From the NCBI RefSeq assembly GCF_024868665.1, contig NC_079898.1, positions 12,937,663-13,001,662 on the forward strand: a stretch of DNA of 64,000 bases, written 5' to 3'. The notes beneath the pieces were generated by a model. That model worked only from the letters and a program-made list of their open reading frames with translations, was not told the origin of the DNA and did not search any database. A program made the translations under genes and the position numbers. This DNA comes from Triplophysa rosa (lineage: Eukaryota; Chordata; Actinopteri; Cypriniformes; Nemacheilidae). The number at the start of each line of letters is the position of its first letter. The stretch's first letter is position 1. Shown here one piece after another: positions 22,601 through 35,162 of this stretch.

Positions 22601-24250
22601 CGCCGCTATCTGGCACAAACATTTCATGTTCAGAAACGTTACTTATGAAATACTGTATATAATACACTGTATTTTCTAAATAAGGCAACACTGTGTTGTC
22701 AGTGTTGATACTATATGTGGTCAGCAACTTGCATGTGCCATTATATTATGACCGCTTCTGAGACAGCTCATCACATGTTTTCATCAACTTTCTTGTAGTT
22801 ATGTAACTTTATGTAGTTATTAATAACTTTCTATTGTAGTTATTGTAAGCAAGCTGCATTCTAGCTATGTGGTCACTCAAATTATTTTTGTAGTTTTTGA
22901 AAATCACATGTTCTAAAGCATAAAGTGCTACACACAGGCTATTTAATACATTATTGGCAATGACAAGTGACTCTTTTCAAATACATCAAACATTTTCCTT
23001 TATATATATAAAGTGTTTGTTGAATAAAGGAAGTGCTGTACATAATCAAATAACCAGTTCTTTAGTTATATTTGCATTGCAAACAAGTATCCAATGGATC
23101 CAATGAAGTTAAAAGGTTTAGTCGCAAGTTCTTTTAAATATTTTTTAGTGGTTAAATACTTGCAAAACCTACGGAACGTTGTAAAGGGTGACTATTAGTA
23201 ATTCTTTATGAAAAATAATAACAAAAAACTGTATGCCAGCCAAAAATACGAATATATTTGTATATTGAATTGTGATCAATATTTTGTATTTTTTTATTTA
23301 ACATCCTTCTGAATGTTAAATTTACTTGAAAAGCAGAGTCAATAGAGTCTATGAGGCAGCAAAAATAGTGAGCTGCACTGCAGTAAGAAAACCACATGAA
23401 ACTGATAAATATCAAGCAATTTCACTTAGGAAATGAGAGAAAAGTGAAGTCAAATCCTTTGGGAAGCAATAATTAGCAATTCACTGCTAATGGCATCCCT
23501 AAAACACATTCATTTATGCAAACAACTACTTAATTTAGTTCTGAGGTGTGTATGGCGCTCACTTATGAAACAAATTCAATTGTTCATCTATCTGCAGCAT
23601 GACAAACAGCATCTTGTTCATTATGCTCTGAGTCAGCTTGATCCAATTAGACTAGAACGGAGGCATTTGTAATCACTTCTCTTCCAAACCTCCACCCTCC
23701 TGTTCTTTCTGTTGGTTGGAGGAAATATAAAAGTTGTGCTTTGGGAGATCTTAGGAATACAAATGTTTAAGCACTGTACTGGAAGAAAAAGGGTGACCTT
23801 TTGAGGAAGGGTCGAGGATGTGGGGGTAGGATAGTAGATGGCTCTCTCACCCTTGGGCCTCTGCTAATAGGTTTTGAAGAACAAGAGCAAGCTCTCTCGT
23901 TTCTTCAACGTCTTTGCTGTCTGCTCCTAGGGGAGTGATGGGGAAGTGGAGAAAAGTATAATGAACTCGTTTGCCTTTTTCTCCCCTTCTTTAGCTGTCG
24001 TTTAAATCACCAGCGTAGTCCAACATCCAACTCGCACTGCACATCTTTCAGCACCCACTCGGGTCAGTGTAAACAGACTAATTCACTTTATCACACACTT
24101 GAACCTTGACTAAGCTTCTGGGCCATAACTGTGATCTGTTGGAAACATCATATATTCTCCGTGGTCATAAAGTGCACTGCATTTTATGGACATGCACACT
24201 AATTTTGTGTCAGTGAATACTTAAATTAACCTCTTTAATACTCACAGGTT
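22601..24250. other. AT-rich non-coding sequence with decayed repeat texture
   Basis: Includes AAAGGGTGACTATTAGTAAT (about 23185), which resembles AAAGGGTGACTAATAATAAT near 34292 and suggests a shared old repeat. The part from 23680 to 24100 is unique. No exon recognised. Confidence 0.4.
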
Positions 24251-24350
24251 TTCTTGTAGTTCAGCTAGTAGATCATAAAGTTCATGGGTTTGATTCCCAG
24301 GGAACACATACTGATAGCATTTAATGTTGCTAAATGCATATATTGAACAA
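24251..24350 (+). mobile_element. tRNA-derived SINE fragment
   Basis: TTGTAGTTCAGCTAGTAGAT matches a pol III box A with one change, and CATGGGTTTGATTCCCAGGG at 24284-24303 contains a box B with one change. These are followed by AACACATACTGATAG and TTGCTAAATGCATA, typical of a cyprinid tRNA-SINE. The body and LINE-like tail are missing or short. It is not a functional tRNA gene: the cloverleaf arms do not pair. Confidence 0.7.
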
Positions 24351-25784
24351 TATTCCAACCTTTGTAGCCATTTGGACTATTCTATCAGATGGGAATGAAT
24401 TGAATGCCACGTGGTCACTCTGCGTGGACAAGCATGTGTGTTTCTTATTAGTAGTGCAGATCTTCATCAAGTGTCTTCGGCATCCTTTGCATTCTACAGC
24501 GATTGATTGGAAACGCTCCATCTCTCCTCCCCCTCTGTAATGATGTAATGGAATCAATTAGCCTCCATTAATTTCGCAAAAACAAATAAGCACCTCTGGC
24601 CTCTCGCTCAGGTTTCACATGGTTTCACAGGTGGCTCTGATTTTCAGTACTTTATCTGGGGATGCCGTTGGGGGATAATCTAAAAGCTAAAGAGCCCTGG
24701 CCGCTAGAGGTCATGACCTCTTCCTCCCTTTCCCTGGACATTTGTCCTGAAGTTTGCGGCTGACCTTGGGTCACCTACCCTCAACATATCCTAAACATTT
24801 CCTGTATTTACCTGCATAGATGTTCGCCATGTTGAAGCATGAATTTGGGCTGATCTGTTTATTTCATGGCGAATGGGTGAAGTTGGTTTCAGGCTGTTCA
24901 CTTTGTGTCTTGAAAACAAGCCATTCTTTAAAATAGTGCAGGGACATCACCAACGCTCAAAAAAGCAAAATATCATAAATAGCCTCATTATGGCAACAAA
25001 ATGATGATCATTTTCTTTTATATTTCTTGCATTTGAACTTTTAGGATCCTAGTGGCTGAACGTGGTACGGAAATCTCATAGGCGGCCTTGGACTACTTTA
25101 TCTCAGTCAAACAAGCCAGTACCACAAATGGATCCTAAACCATGGCTCCATACCGAAGAACAATGAGTGGTAAGCTGAAGTGGTCAGATTAGGGGAATGT
25201 GTAGTGACTGAATCACAAGGTATGGTTCATGACGCCCAGAAATCTACCCACCCTCTGTGTGGTGGCGTACTGATAAAGAGCCTAGCAATCATTTGATTCT
25301 GGCGTGCGCTCAAAATACTACCCAACAATCTTTATTCAAGACTCCGTCCCAATTGACTTTAGTCAGACGGCTCTCTGGACCTCAGGGCATGTTTGAAGTT
25401 TGCCTTTGTGATATATAGTTTGCCTTGTTTCAACTGTATGTAAGTGCTTTTTTCTAAAGTTTCAGTAAGAAAGGGTCGACAGTAAATCTTAGGCATCACC
25501 ACTGGATCTGGTTTATGGTTTTCGTAATTTCCCCATTAAGAAAACTGGTAGAGCTTATGAAAGCTCACTTTGGTCTATATCTTCCAAACATTTATGCTGA
25601 CCTTCTTGAGTATGGTTTTACTGTTAATATTTAGTATGTTATGCATAAATACATTTTTCATAATTATCATTTTTAATCATCCTATAAACTGATCTAATTT
25701 AAGAGGCCGATGTACTGTAGACGCTTAACCTTTATGCATCACCAAAGTTAAACAGGATTTACCATCAGGTCAGGTCAGGCCATA
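24351..25784. other. Unique non-coding sequence
   Basis: No TE ends or coding exon recognised. Overlapping 68-75 codon frames at 24330-24557 lie on opposite strands and have no domain. Confidence 0.4.
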
Positions 25785-25856
25785 CTCACACACACGCACG
25801 CACACGCACATGCACATGCACACACACACGCACGCACGCACGCACGCACACACGCA

Positions 25857-25918
<62 letters not shown>
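25785..25918. repeat. CA microsatellite with GCAC prelude
   Basis: CACGCA and GCACAT variants (25785-25860) lead into a pure run of about 29 CA units at 25861-25918. The minus-strand frame across it is Val-Cys repeat translation. Confidence 0.97.
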
Positions 25919-25920
<2 letters not shown>

Positions 25921-26947
25921 CAATCTCCTCTAGTGTCACAGAATAAAGATCAGTGGAAAAGTCAAGAGAGCCAGTGTGTGACACTATAGCACTCTGATTG
26001 AAGTTGTTTATCACGACCAAGCCATCGGGAGAGGGCTCGACCGAGGAGTTTATCTGTAGCACGATTCAATTAAACAGCAATGATTTCACTCATGACAAAA
26101 TCTTAATCTAAACTCCTGTGTTTTCTCGATAGGGGAGCATATGTTGGTTATATGATTGCTTTTCCTGCCTATCATATTTACTTTGGTCTGAGAGAACAGC
26201 AAATCTCTAACCCTCTGTCTCGCCTTTCTCACTCTCTGCTAGAAAGCAATTCCGGCTACAGAAGTCAAGCACCCTGAAGCGTGTTAATACACACATATTG
26301 AAGTCTTACAGCGGGGTTTAGATGCACTTCCTGCAGACATGAGCACAGATAACAGTCTCACAACAGCAGTGTAAAGTTTTTCTGACTGACAAAAAAGAAA
26401 CAAGTTTCCGAAAGTGTAACGCTGCGCTTATATCTTCATTAATCTCAAATTTGTAATTTTATAAATTGTGAGACAATGGTGTGCATCAAAATGTGTTGTT
26501 ATGATGCAAGTTCACTACAATGTTGTGAAAGCTACTTTAAAATGGTCATGCTGGCTACTACCTACAGTCCAACTATCCTTCAAAATGTATGACAGTTTTT
26601 ATCTGGTGCAAAAACACCTAAAACTAGGTGACATCATAATATAAGTCATATATTTAACTATTAACTCTTTTAAATTTCATTTTTCCTGTGATTAAATTGA
26701 TAGATCATTATTTAATAGATGCATTTCAGTAATATAATTTTTAAATTATCAGCTGGACATTTTTGGAGGGGCCCAAGAAAAATCATTATTTCATAATGTT
26801 GATATAACATTTAAGAAATATTTAAAGGTTTCATTTTTATTGTCATCTGGACATTTGTTAAAGGGCCCAAGGAAAATCTGTGGGAATCACTTACTGTGGA
26901 GAAGAAACATCCTGATGTTGTGGAGTTCCTAAGCACCCTAGACATTT
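25919..26947. other. AT-rich non-coding sequence with a duplicated GGGCCCAAG segment
   Basis: Two segments about 95 bp apart share CTGGACATTT...GGGCCCAAGRAAAATC (26753-26788 and 26847-26879), apparently a decayed tandem or internal repeat. No exon recognised. Confidence 0.45.
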
Positions 26948-27219
26948 TTAAAGCGACAACGAGCAACTTTTTGACCTTAAAATAATGTCTCTAAAATTAT
27001 TTTAGTGGTAGGTCAACTTTTAACTGGACGAATTTTACTGCCGTTACTACCTGAGCAGCCTCCTATCGGCTGAAACTGCACTTGTAACTTTGGTGTTCGG
27101 GCCGGTACAAGCCCCGCCTATCCCCTGCTTTACGGCATACGTCATGTTTTACTCGTAGCCTGGGAGAAGTTAGCCAACAGCAGAGCTAACAGTAAGACGA
27201 AACGAACCAAAACATCACC

Positions 27220-27407
27220 ATGGCAGAGCCAGCCAAAAAACCAAAGAGGGTTTTGTCGGAGGAAGCAAAGAAAAGAAAGCGAGAGAGTGATCGGACACGA
27301 GGCCGGTCACGAATCAATATCGGATGGGCTTACACTTGGTGGCGCGAGCAGCAAGAGGCAACGGGTTGCAAAACGGAAGGAGACCTAGCGGTCCTGCTCC
27401 TGGATTT
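27220..27407 (+). CDS. First coding exon of a transposon-borne protein (partial)
   Basis: The start ATG at 27220 sits in a near-ideal vertebrate context (CACCATGG). The 62 codons run to a consensus splice donor GTAAGT at 27408-27413; unspliced, the frame stops two codons later. The peptide begins MAEPAKKPKRVL and has a lysine/arginine-rich stretch (residues about 6-30, AKKRKRESDRTRGRSR) that looks like a nuclear or DNA-binding segment. A WWREQQE-type amphipathic stretch follows, with LAVLLLDL at the end. I recall similar KRKRESDR...NIG...WRE modules in teleost repeat-associated proteins, but cannot name the family. No convincing second exon was found: joining the AG at 28244-28246 gives an immediate stop. 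The parent gene is probably broken in this copy. Confidence 0.5.
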
Positions 27408-28225
27408 GTAAGTGTTATTTGTACATTTTTTGTTACTGTCCTGTACTTCTGAACGTATTTGTTATTAGTCTGTGTCATTGGCGCACCACCGGTTCGCACT
27501 TTATAACCGTAAGGTAGCTGAGAGATAATATATGATTGCCGGTGTCGATAGCTAGCATGTTGTCGTGTCTCGTCATGAATGTGTGTAGTGCTTGTAAATA
27601 AAGACTAAAAAACCACACTAAACGTGTTGTGGTAAAAAGTAGCAGATTATTTTGTTCAGACCAGTAAACCACGTGAATGTTGAACAGTTCAGTCGTTGAT
27701 TAGGCTAATGTTGTCGTTATATATATGTACATGCTATGCGCTGTTTTCATACCGAGTTGACTGTAGTTATTACATATATTACACAAAACACAACGCCTGG
27801 TCGCGATTGTGTTTAGTGACTTCCGATATAATAACAAAAGAAAAGTACTATAGGTTACAAAACACATTCAAGTCCATGCGTTGTGTTTCGGGTAAATACA
27901 AATGTTCCATGTAGCTAGCACGCTCTGTGCTAACTTCTAACAATCAGCTGCTACCCGAGTCTACTTTGAGGTTGTACTATAGCCCTGTAGTACAGCCCAT
28001 AGTGTTGGCACCAGTGTGGTATGCTATGCTATGATACAACCTTATAAACTTATGACAATGTATGCTGTATAAGCTACTATGGACATTGTTGCATGATACA
28101 TGATTTTGTGGACAATATTTCATTATATTACACAAATGACACCCTTTGCAAACAATGCTAAGTTACATACGCGAAATACATACACGAGACCAACTATGCA
28201 AACAAAAACAACTAGGCTTACTTAC

Positions 28226-28241
28226 CGTTCTTTGTTGACAT
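28226..28241 (-). other. Possible minus-strand start exon inside the TTAA element
   Basis: Read on the minus strand, ATGTCAACAAAGAACG is followed directly by GTAAGTAAG, a very strong donor. It lies about 260 bp in from the right TIR, mirroring the plus-strand exon near the left TIR. Only five codons are present, so coding status is speculative. Confidence 0.2.
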
Positions 28242-28505
28242 TACAGTTTATAATTATGGAGAAACGATACATAAATCTTTGTACTGATATACTTAGAACA
28301 TATGGTAACACGGACTATTTTACCATGATCGGTGGACATAGTTTGAACGACCTATCTAGGTCCGTCGGCTTAGTAAACAAACTCACGTGTATTGAGCTGC
28401 CAGCGGGAAATCTTTGCGACAGTTTTTGCGACGGTGCATACAGACAATTCCGCTTATCAACCACGTGGGGCAACAGTAAGCAAAAGTTACTCGTTGCCGC
28501 TTTAA

Positions 28506-28929
28506 TGGGGGACGTATACCCTGCCCTGCTATTAACTAGAAAACATCATAATTTATAAAGCTGGTAGGGTTTAACAGCAGCATTTAACTAAAATATGTTA
28601 CTACAACCAAATACAATGACTTACAATAATACACAAGGACAATTAATGTCATGAATAATTTATTTGATCAGTAAATGAAAATGCTTTGCAAAGTGCATTG
28701 ATATACACATTGTCCTGTATCGTACAATATCTGTCAGATCTGTTTCAGTAGATCATAATTTTTCATAGCACACTCAGAAAACACATCTGAAGACCTGAGG
28801 ATTTCACACTTTTACTGGTTGGAAGATGTCATAAGGTCAGTCCTGCTTGAGGCCACATTGCTTTTTGTGCTTGTGTTTTTATGTCTGTAATCCTTTTTTT
28901 TAAACGCTCTTTTGTTCACTGATGCTATA
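28506..28929. other. AT-rich non-coding sequence
   Basis: No repeat ends or exon recognised between two transposable elements. Confidence 0.4.
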
Positions 28930-29312
28930 TGTGACCCTGGACAACAAAACCAGTCTTATGGGTCAATTTTTCAAAATTGAGTTGTTAGAATAGGACAATA
29001 TCTGGCTCAGATACAACCGTTTAAAACTCTGGAATCTGAGAGCGCAAAAAAATCAAAATATTGAGAAAATCGCCTTTGAAGTTGTTAATCAGGGGCACTG
29101 TGGCAGACCATCCACTCACAAAAATAAAGTTTTTATATATTTAAGGTAGGAAATTTACAAAATATCTTCATGGAACATGATCTTTGCTTAATATCCTAAT
29201 GATTTTGACATAAAAGAAAAATCGATAATTTTGACCCACACAATGTATTTTTTGTCTTTTACTCAAAATGTTCCCCTGCTACTTAAGACTGGTTTTGTGA
29301 TCCAGGGTCACA
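28930..29312 (-). mobile_element. TGTGACCCTGGAC-family MITE, short copy
   Basis: Ends TGTGACCCTGGACAACAAAA (28930) and GTGATCCAGGGTCACA (to 29312) are inverted copies, and TA lies on both sides. Internally it is the reverse orientation of the copy at 19940-20515: here CAGATACAACCGTTTAAAAC comes first and AATCGATAATTTTGACCC last. It lacks the extra interior of the long copy. Confidence 0.88.
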
Positions 29313-31536
29313 TATGAGGTCATTAGCTGATTTTTGTCATAAAACATAACCCACCTGTCCCCATTAGAGTTATAAGTTACAAAAGAGCTATGTTATTGTC
29401 ACTTAAAAAGCAGTAAAACCATTACTTTAAGTTAGCACCTCAAAATGTTAATGCACAGAAAATATTTGTATACTGCTGAACTCTTGAATGTAGTTGATAT
29501 ATATATAGAGAGGTGCTTACAGATTGATCTCAGTTTGTTAAAATGGGTATGACCTGAACATGATGATTCTTTTACTTTATGCAATCTACACCATCATGGA
29601 GACTGCAAGGTTTATATTTTTGTAACACAAGGGCACATTCGTACCTCCACTCGCTCTTGCTTTTTTGCTGTGATCATTTGGTGACCTCTGGGCAGAAGGA
29701 GGTGCTGGAAGTGAAGGTCAGATGGGGTCAAATGCTGGTCCTCCTCATGCATTCCAGTGCAGGACAGCAATGACATTCTTTGATTATTCATCATGCTGCC
29801 AAAAAAAAAACCGGAAGCCTACTAAAAATAGGAACTACAATAATGAATTCAATTTATTGTCTGAAAATGTTTACAATTAAATTCTCAAGTAATTTTTTTT
29901 CTGGTAGTTGCATGATTCTGCAGGAATTTTTATGTTCAAAGAAATTATATTATAAATTAAACTACAAAGTTGGGCACTTTAATGCTAAGTGCTCATATGC
30001 TGCCATGCCAGATGTACACTTCCATGCTGCTTGGATATTTAGTTTTCCATTCCATCCTAAATCTGGACTCCTGGTAACACAGTGTGTGTGTAAGCTGTGT
30101 GGATAAGGAAGGTGAAAATGTGGAAATAAATAATATGGATTAGGTGCTGTGGAACCTCATGTTTGTCCACAGTCGAATGAGTTTTATCCTCTCTCACCCT
30201 CTCTCTCTCTCTCTCTGTATGATAATACTTTTGTCAGGACTCATGACCTAGTTGGTACAAAGCAGCCAAAATTACGTCATTTGCAAATATGCTTTCATTT
30301 CACGATAGTGTGTAATTGTCTGAATGAAAGGAGATTACCTCTCTGGCCCTCTATAACAGTAATACCACAGTAGAAGGGTCGGTAGGGAAGGGGTGCGGGG
30401 GAGGAGGGTTTGAACGATAATTTGCCAAAAAACCCAGAGCATGGAAGCATGTTTTCAACCCAGGGTCCAGGTTATTCTGAGGGAGCCAATCTTTGATCAG
30501 CCAAGCTGAAATGGCCAAGATAAGTAAGAGCTACAACTCACGACGGGACCCACACACCCATCTGTTATTGCTATTTCCTCTCTGGTTTCTCGAGAGCGGT
30601 AAATAGCTACTTCACTCCCCCCATCCCTCCCCTGCCTCACACCATTTTCTCCACCTTCGCCGACCACCTTCTCCACGCCGACCCCTCCCTTATCTGCTCC
30701 ACACTTTCTTCTGCAGATCTCTGTCACTTTAATCCAACCAGTCTGTGGCTGGTTAACAAGGAAATCCTGTGTCAATTATCACCAGGCACTTCCTGCTGGG
30801 CGAGTAACGATGACTCAAAGTGGCCTGAGAGTCTTTCACACCAGAGAGAAGCAGCAGGCCTAATTAAACGCACCCTGTGTCCTGCCGGCAGCCCGTAGCC
30901 TTAGCTACAGATAGCTCGACCCTCGATAACACCCACCTCTAACCGAGCGATTGTTTTGATTGGGTGGAGCTGGGCATTCGGGTCTACCCACAGGCTTTTA
31001 AGGAGGGTGATATCAGACTTAGGGAAAGTGATGGATGAATATTTAGTTGTGGAGGAGGCATGTGTGAAAGGGAGATCAGGACAATTTGTCCACCGTGACA
31101 TGGATGGTGGCAGAAAGGAGGAGGTGATGCGCTTGACGACTTCAACCCATTTTTGAAGCATTATATTTGCCCACTTCCTTTTCTTACTGTGATGGGAGAC
31201 ATGGTTGCTTCAAGTGCTTAGTTGTTGTAAATAGTCTTGAATCATCATTTCAGTAGTCACCACAAATGATTTGTTTCATATGATCCAAATATGATTCATT
31301 ATGATTTACACTTTATTTATTTATTCTAGTCAATATAATAAAAAGACGCCAAATGTTGTTTAAAAAATGTTGTCACGCAGTAAGAATTAAGCTATACAAT
31401 TTAATGAAATCATAACTTGGTAATATTTTGGTATTGTTCGAATTGGATGAGAAATGTTATACATTAGTATTAAAATCAGACTTTTGCCAAAACTATCACA
31501 GAGATTTTGGGAAAGAAGTCTGTGTTTGCTCTCCAC
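29313..31536. other. Unique non-coding sequence
   Basis: Holds a short CT run (30198-30217). A patch at 30780-30960 contains GGCCTAATTAAACGC and is free of repeats. The 66-108 codon frames at 29579-30373, 30497-30775 and 30901-31161 have no domain and overlap on opposite strands. No TE ends recognised. Confidence 0.35.
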
Positions 31537-31839
31537 TTAAAGGGATAGTTCACCCAAAAAATCATTTACTCACCCTCAAGTTGTTCCAATCCTGTGTAAA
31601 TTTTATGGTGTTTAGCTGAATGCAAAGAATGATATTTAGAAGAATCTTTGAAACCAAACATTTCTGGGGCACTATTGACTTCCATAGTAGGGAAAAAACA
31701 CTATGGTAGTCAATGGTGCCCCAGAACTGTTCAGTTTCCCAGTATGTGTTCATCAGAACAAAAAATTTTATACAGTTTTGGAACTACTTGATTGTGAGTA
31801 AATGACTCACATTTTTTCATTTTTTAGGGAACTATTTAA
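31537..31839. mobile_element. GGGATAGTTCACCC-family MITE, copy 8
   Basis: TTAA at 31537-31540 and at 31836-31839 bracket the element. The left end AGGGATAGTTCACCCAAAAA is intact; the right end (TTTTTTAGGGAACTA) is diverged. The body contains CTCACCCTCAAGTTGTTCC and a central TGGTAGTCAATGGTGCCCCA palindrome arm. Confidence 0.92.
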
Positions 31840-32689
31840 CCTTGCTGGCATCTTGTCATTTTTTCTAGTTACTATATTAGTCTTCAAACCTCTCTTTGAA
31901 GACTGAAAATCCATTGAATAATATCTGGATTTACTGTGTATATAAAAACGCCTCTGGCAGTCTAACTCTCTGCAATGCAGGGAGAAATGAATTCTTAGAT
32001 ATGTTTCAAGCAGCTGTTTATGCACCTTTCACTTCAGGTTCAAACCACTGTTTATCATTCTATCAGTCTGAGGGGTCAGGACGTGGCCCACTGTACCAGC
32101 CACTTTACTGAAGACCGTCATTTACAGAAATAGAGTCGGCTGCATAATGTCAGATTATGCCGTCCCCCTCGTGTCACCCCTCGAAAAGCTCTATTTATGA
32201 CTCCATGAATCTATTTATGAGCCAATCTGAAAGTTTAAACTGTTGAAATGAATCATTTAAATGGTGCCAACATCTTGCCCCGATAGAAGCTGAAGCGGGA
32301 ACTATATCTCCAATGCAGTTAACCATTAGAAGTTGAAATCGAAAATTGTGAAAGGAGGCTTATATCCACATTCTTGCAGTGTATAACTTGTTCAAGAGGG
32401 ACAAAGTTCCCAAGACACATTTCTTGTCAGAAAGAGCACGCTCTAAAAATTCAGACATCCTAGCAACTTTTATGATCTAAATAGTGACAGAAGACCATTT
32501 ATATATAATATATATTTATTTATATAAAAAACTAGATTCTGACTGGAACGACTCAAAACGCTTCTCTCAGTATATAATTCCATATTCTGTCCTTCTCTCA
32601 TCTCGCTGCAGTCCACCTCATCCACCTTTTACATTTCCATATGGAGAAGCAGAGACAGGGGAGTGGGAAAAACCAATTTACCCACAGAG
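31840..32689. other. Unique non-coding sequence
   Basis: Holds tandem CTATTTATGA-like copies (32192-32201 and 32211-32220) and an ATATATAATATATAT run near 32500. No TE ends or exon recognised. Confidence 0.4.
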
Positions 32690-33760
32690 CGACATCATCT
32701 GCCGGCCCGTTTATCTCTGACACACCACCCCTCGGTCCACTGTTGACAGTACATGATATTCCATTAATCTGCCTAATGAAAATTTAACCAGTGTTATAAA
32801 CAAATAATTGGCCATTATCCTCTCAAAGATCCCGAATAAATTACTTGGGCCTTTCTTTTTACCCCTCACATAGCAGGAGGTGGAGGGAAGAGAGAGAGAG
32901 AGACTCAGAGAGACAGAGAGAGAGACGGCCTTCCTGATTGATGTCGGAATAAACGCGTAGGGTTCCCTCCGCCACTGCGAGTGGGCTTCGGCTAAGCCTG
33001 TGATTGACTTAATGAGAGTCTTTGGGGTGAGTAAATGTTCCAAATTGCTCAGTCATTAGCTTTTGCTCGGCTGTCTGAAGATACCCCCGATCTGCTGCGC
33101 TGGGTCGACTCCTCTTGTACCATTCCGCCTGCAATTACATTTTCATTTAAAGCAAACCTCTGAAGTCCGATAGCCAGGCCCCTTTTCATTATGCTAGCCT
33201 CCTTTTTCTTTTTTTATCTAAATGGTGTGAAATGTCTCTTCATTTAGACCAATTAAAGTTGAAAAAGAAGGCACTGTAATGAATTATCATACAAATTATT
33301 TACTTACTCTATTGCTTTGGCATCCTCTCATCTCATCCTGCACATCCCGTCAGGGATGCTGGGCATGAATGGAGAGAGATTTCGATAAGAGAGAAGAGCG
33401 TTTGGAAGGCTAAAACCACATTAGCGTCTCTGCCTTTTAGCTCTCGTGCTCGTCATCGCGAAATGTAGAGAGACTGTATTATATTACAATGTGGAAAGCA
33501 AAGAATGAATATTAGAGAGGTGACGGGGATGAGGCGTCTAGTAAACTGGGGAATATGAGGACAGTAAAACTCATTTCAGGAATTTGATTTCAGTGCTCAA
33601 CTAACCTCCTTTAATTAAACAAAAGCTTATGCTTTTAAATTAACTCCACTTGATTGATGGGGACAGACATTTGCTGTCTGAGGCACTGGGACAGGATATT
33701 TCTATATCTTTGGAGGCTGTCGGGTTATACGAACCACAGTGACGGTTCAAGATGCTTGCA
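32690..33760. promoter_or_regulatory. Candidate conserved non-coding cluster
   Basis: One of the longest repeat-free stretches, broken only by a GA-rich run at 32887-32926. It shows TTCCATTAATCTGCCTAATG (about 32758), TTTAATTAAAC near 33610, TAAATTAACTCC near 33635 and TTGATTGATGG near 33650. No coding frame is credible. The texture fits several adjacent developmental enhancers, but this is inference. Confidence 0.33.
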
Positions 33761-35162
33761 GTCCTTGCTCATTTACATTTAGTTGAGAAGCAAAATGACT
33801 TAATATCGTGCGTCACTTTATGATATACAATATCAAAATGAAGTGAGTTTATGCTTAAAAACATCATATCTTAAATCACTTTGGTTGTTCTCAAGCAAAT
33901 GTATCTTGAATTTTTAGATATGTGTACTGGAAAACAAGACAAAATTACTTGCTAAGAAATTCATCTTTTGCAGCGCTGTCCTGGTCTTACCCAACACTTG
34001 ACACTTATGAACATTGGTTCAGCCTTGTATTATGATGTATCAATGTATAGTTCTTTATAACACTGTGCTCTAAAAATACTTGATTCTGATTGGCCTGACA
34101 TTTCAAGGTCAGTTATTTGCTCAAAAATAATAATGCATGGTCATCTGGGTACTGCGAGTCATTTTGACAAGGGCAGTTTAATTGAATCATTTGTACTTTT
34201 CAAATGATTAAATACTGTGTTGTCAGAGTTGACAAGCACTTTTCAATACTTTTTATTTGTTAGATATTTGGAAAACGTGGTGATAAACATAAAGGGTGAC
34301 TAATAATAATGATTTATGGAAAAAATAAAAATCACGAAATATGGAGATACGAGGTTTCAGAAGGACAGCAGTGATATTCTATCTGTTTGTTTGTAGATCC
34401 AGTTTGATTCAAAGCGTGTTCAGTCTGGGCATCACTGATTGGGCTGAAGTAGCTTGTCGCCATGGAGACAGCAGCTTAGGTGCCATGCCAAGCCTCTTTA
34501 TACTGGGGGGGTTTAGGGGCATCACCAATGTTTCCTTGTGAACCCCTAAATAGTCCCGTTCTAAGGCTTAGGACTTTATTCCAAACAACCAGCCTGATTC
34601 ATTCTTCAACACACCGACACATATAATTTGTGACTGGGGTTCGTTGGGCTATCAGATTTGCAAAAATCACAAACTCGTCGGATCGCACATTTTACGCGAG
34701 GTGTCAAGCTGTTATTAGCCCTTGTGGGCAATAATGTTAAGTGCTGGGTGATTTGCACTAATCGCTATGAAATCAGCCACAGTGATAAAGTGCCACTTCC
34801 AATACTGTTTCTGCACCGCTGCTGTTCAACATCAGCCTGTATTCATTCTGACAGCTAATAATACCGATGCCAGATCACTCCAGCGGAGAACACCCAACTG
34901 GGGGAACATTTCTCTGCTGGAAAAAGCACTTCACAGGTCACCTATGAGTCTCTTTGCACTTCTCCTGAGCGCATTTTTAAATAGAAGGGATTGCTGGTGA
35001 TGATGAAGATAAATCAGTGTGGCCAAAACACTAAAAAGATTAATGTTTAGATTAATTTAAAGATTAATGAGATCACACCAAGGATTGCAAATGTCATGAG
35101 TGACTGTTTTGTACTTAAATGGCTAAACATTAATTCTGTTTCTTACGTTAGATTTTTGGAAT
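33761..35162. other. Mixed unique and repeat-like non-coding DNA
   Basis: GATTCTGATTGGCCTGACAT at 34083-34102 with nearby TCAGTTATTTGCTC resembles a common zebrafish-type repeat, and AAAGGGTGACTAATAATAAT follows near 34292. The rest looks unique, with an AGATTAAT triplication near 35035-35067. No exon recognised. Confidence 0.4.

Larger units (their letters stand above)
26952..28501 (+). mobile_element. TTAA-flanked DNA transposon (Kolobok/piggyBac-type), 1.55 kb
   Basis: The left end AGCGACAACGAGCAACTTTT starts right after TTAA (26948-26951). The right end is AAAAGTTACTCGTTGCCGCT, followed by TTAA (28502-28505). The two 20-bp TIRs match at 18 positions. TTAA targets are used by Kolobok and piggyBac elements. 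The interior contains a plausible first exon on the plus strand near the left end and a short ATG-plus-donor segment on the minus strand near the right end, but no transposase core. It is therefore probably a deleted, non-autonomous copy that retained promoter and first-exon parts. The frame 28100-28558 crosses the right end and is not a gene. Confidence 0.8.

Noticed and set aside
24251..24350. Possible tRNA gene
   Set aside because: Both boxes are changed and the arms do not pair; the downstream sequence is SINE-like.
25785..25918. CRISPR-like regular repeat
   Set aside because: A plain dinucleotide microsatellite in eukaryotic DNA without spacers.
28100..28558. 152-codon plus frame
   Set aside because: It runs through the right inverted end of the TTAA transposon and out into flanking DNA, so it cannot be one gene.
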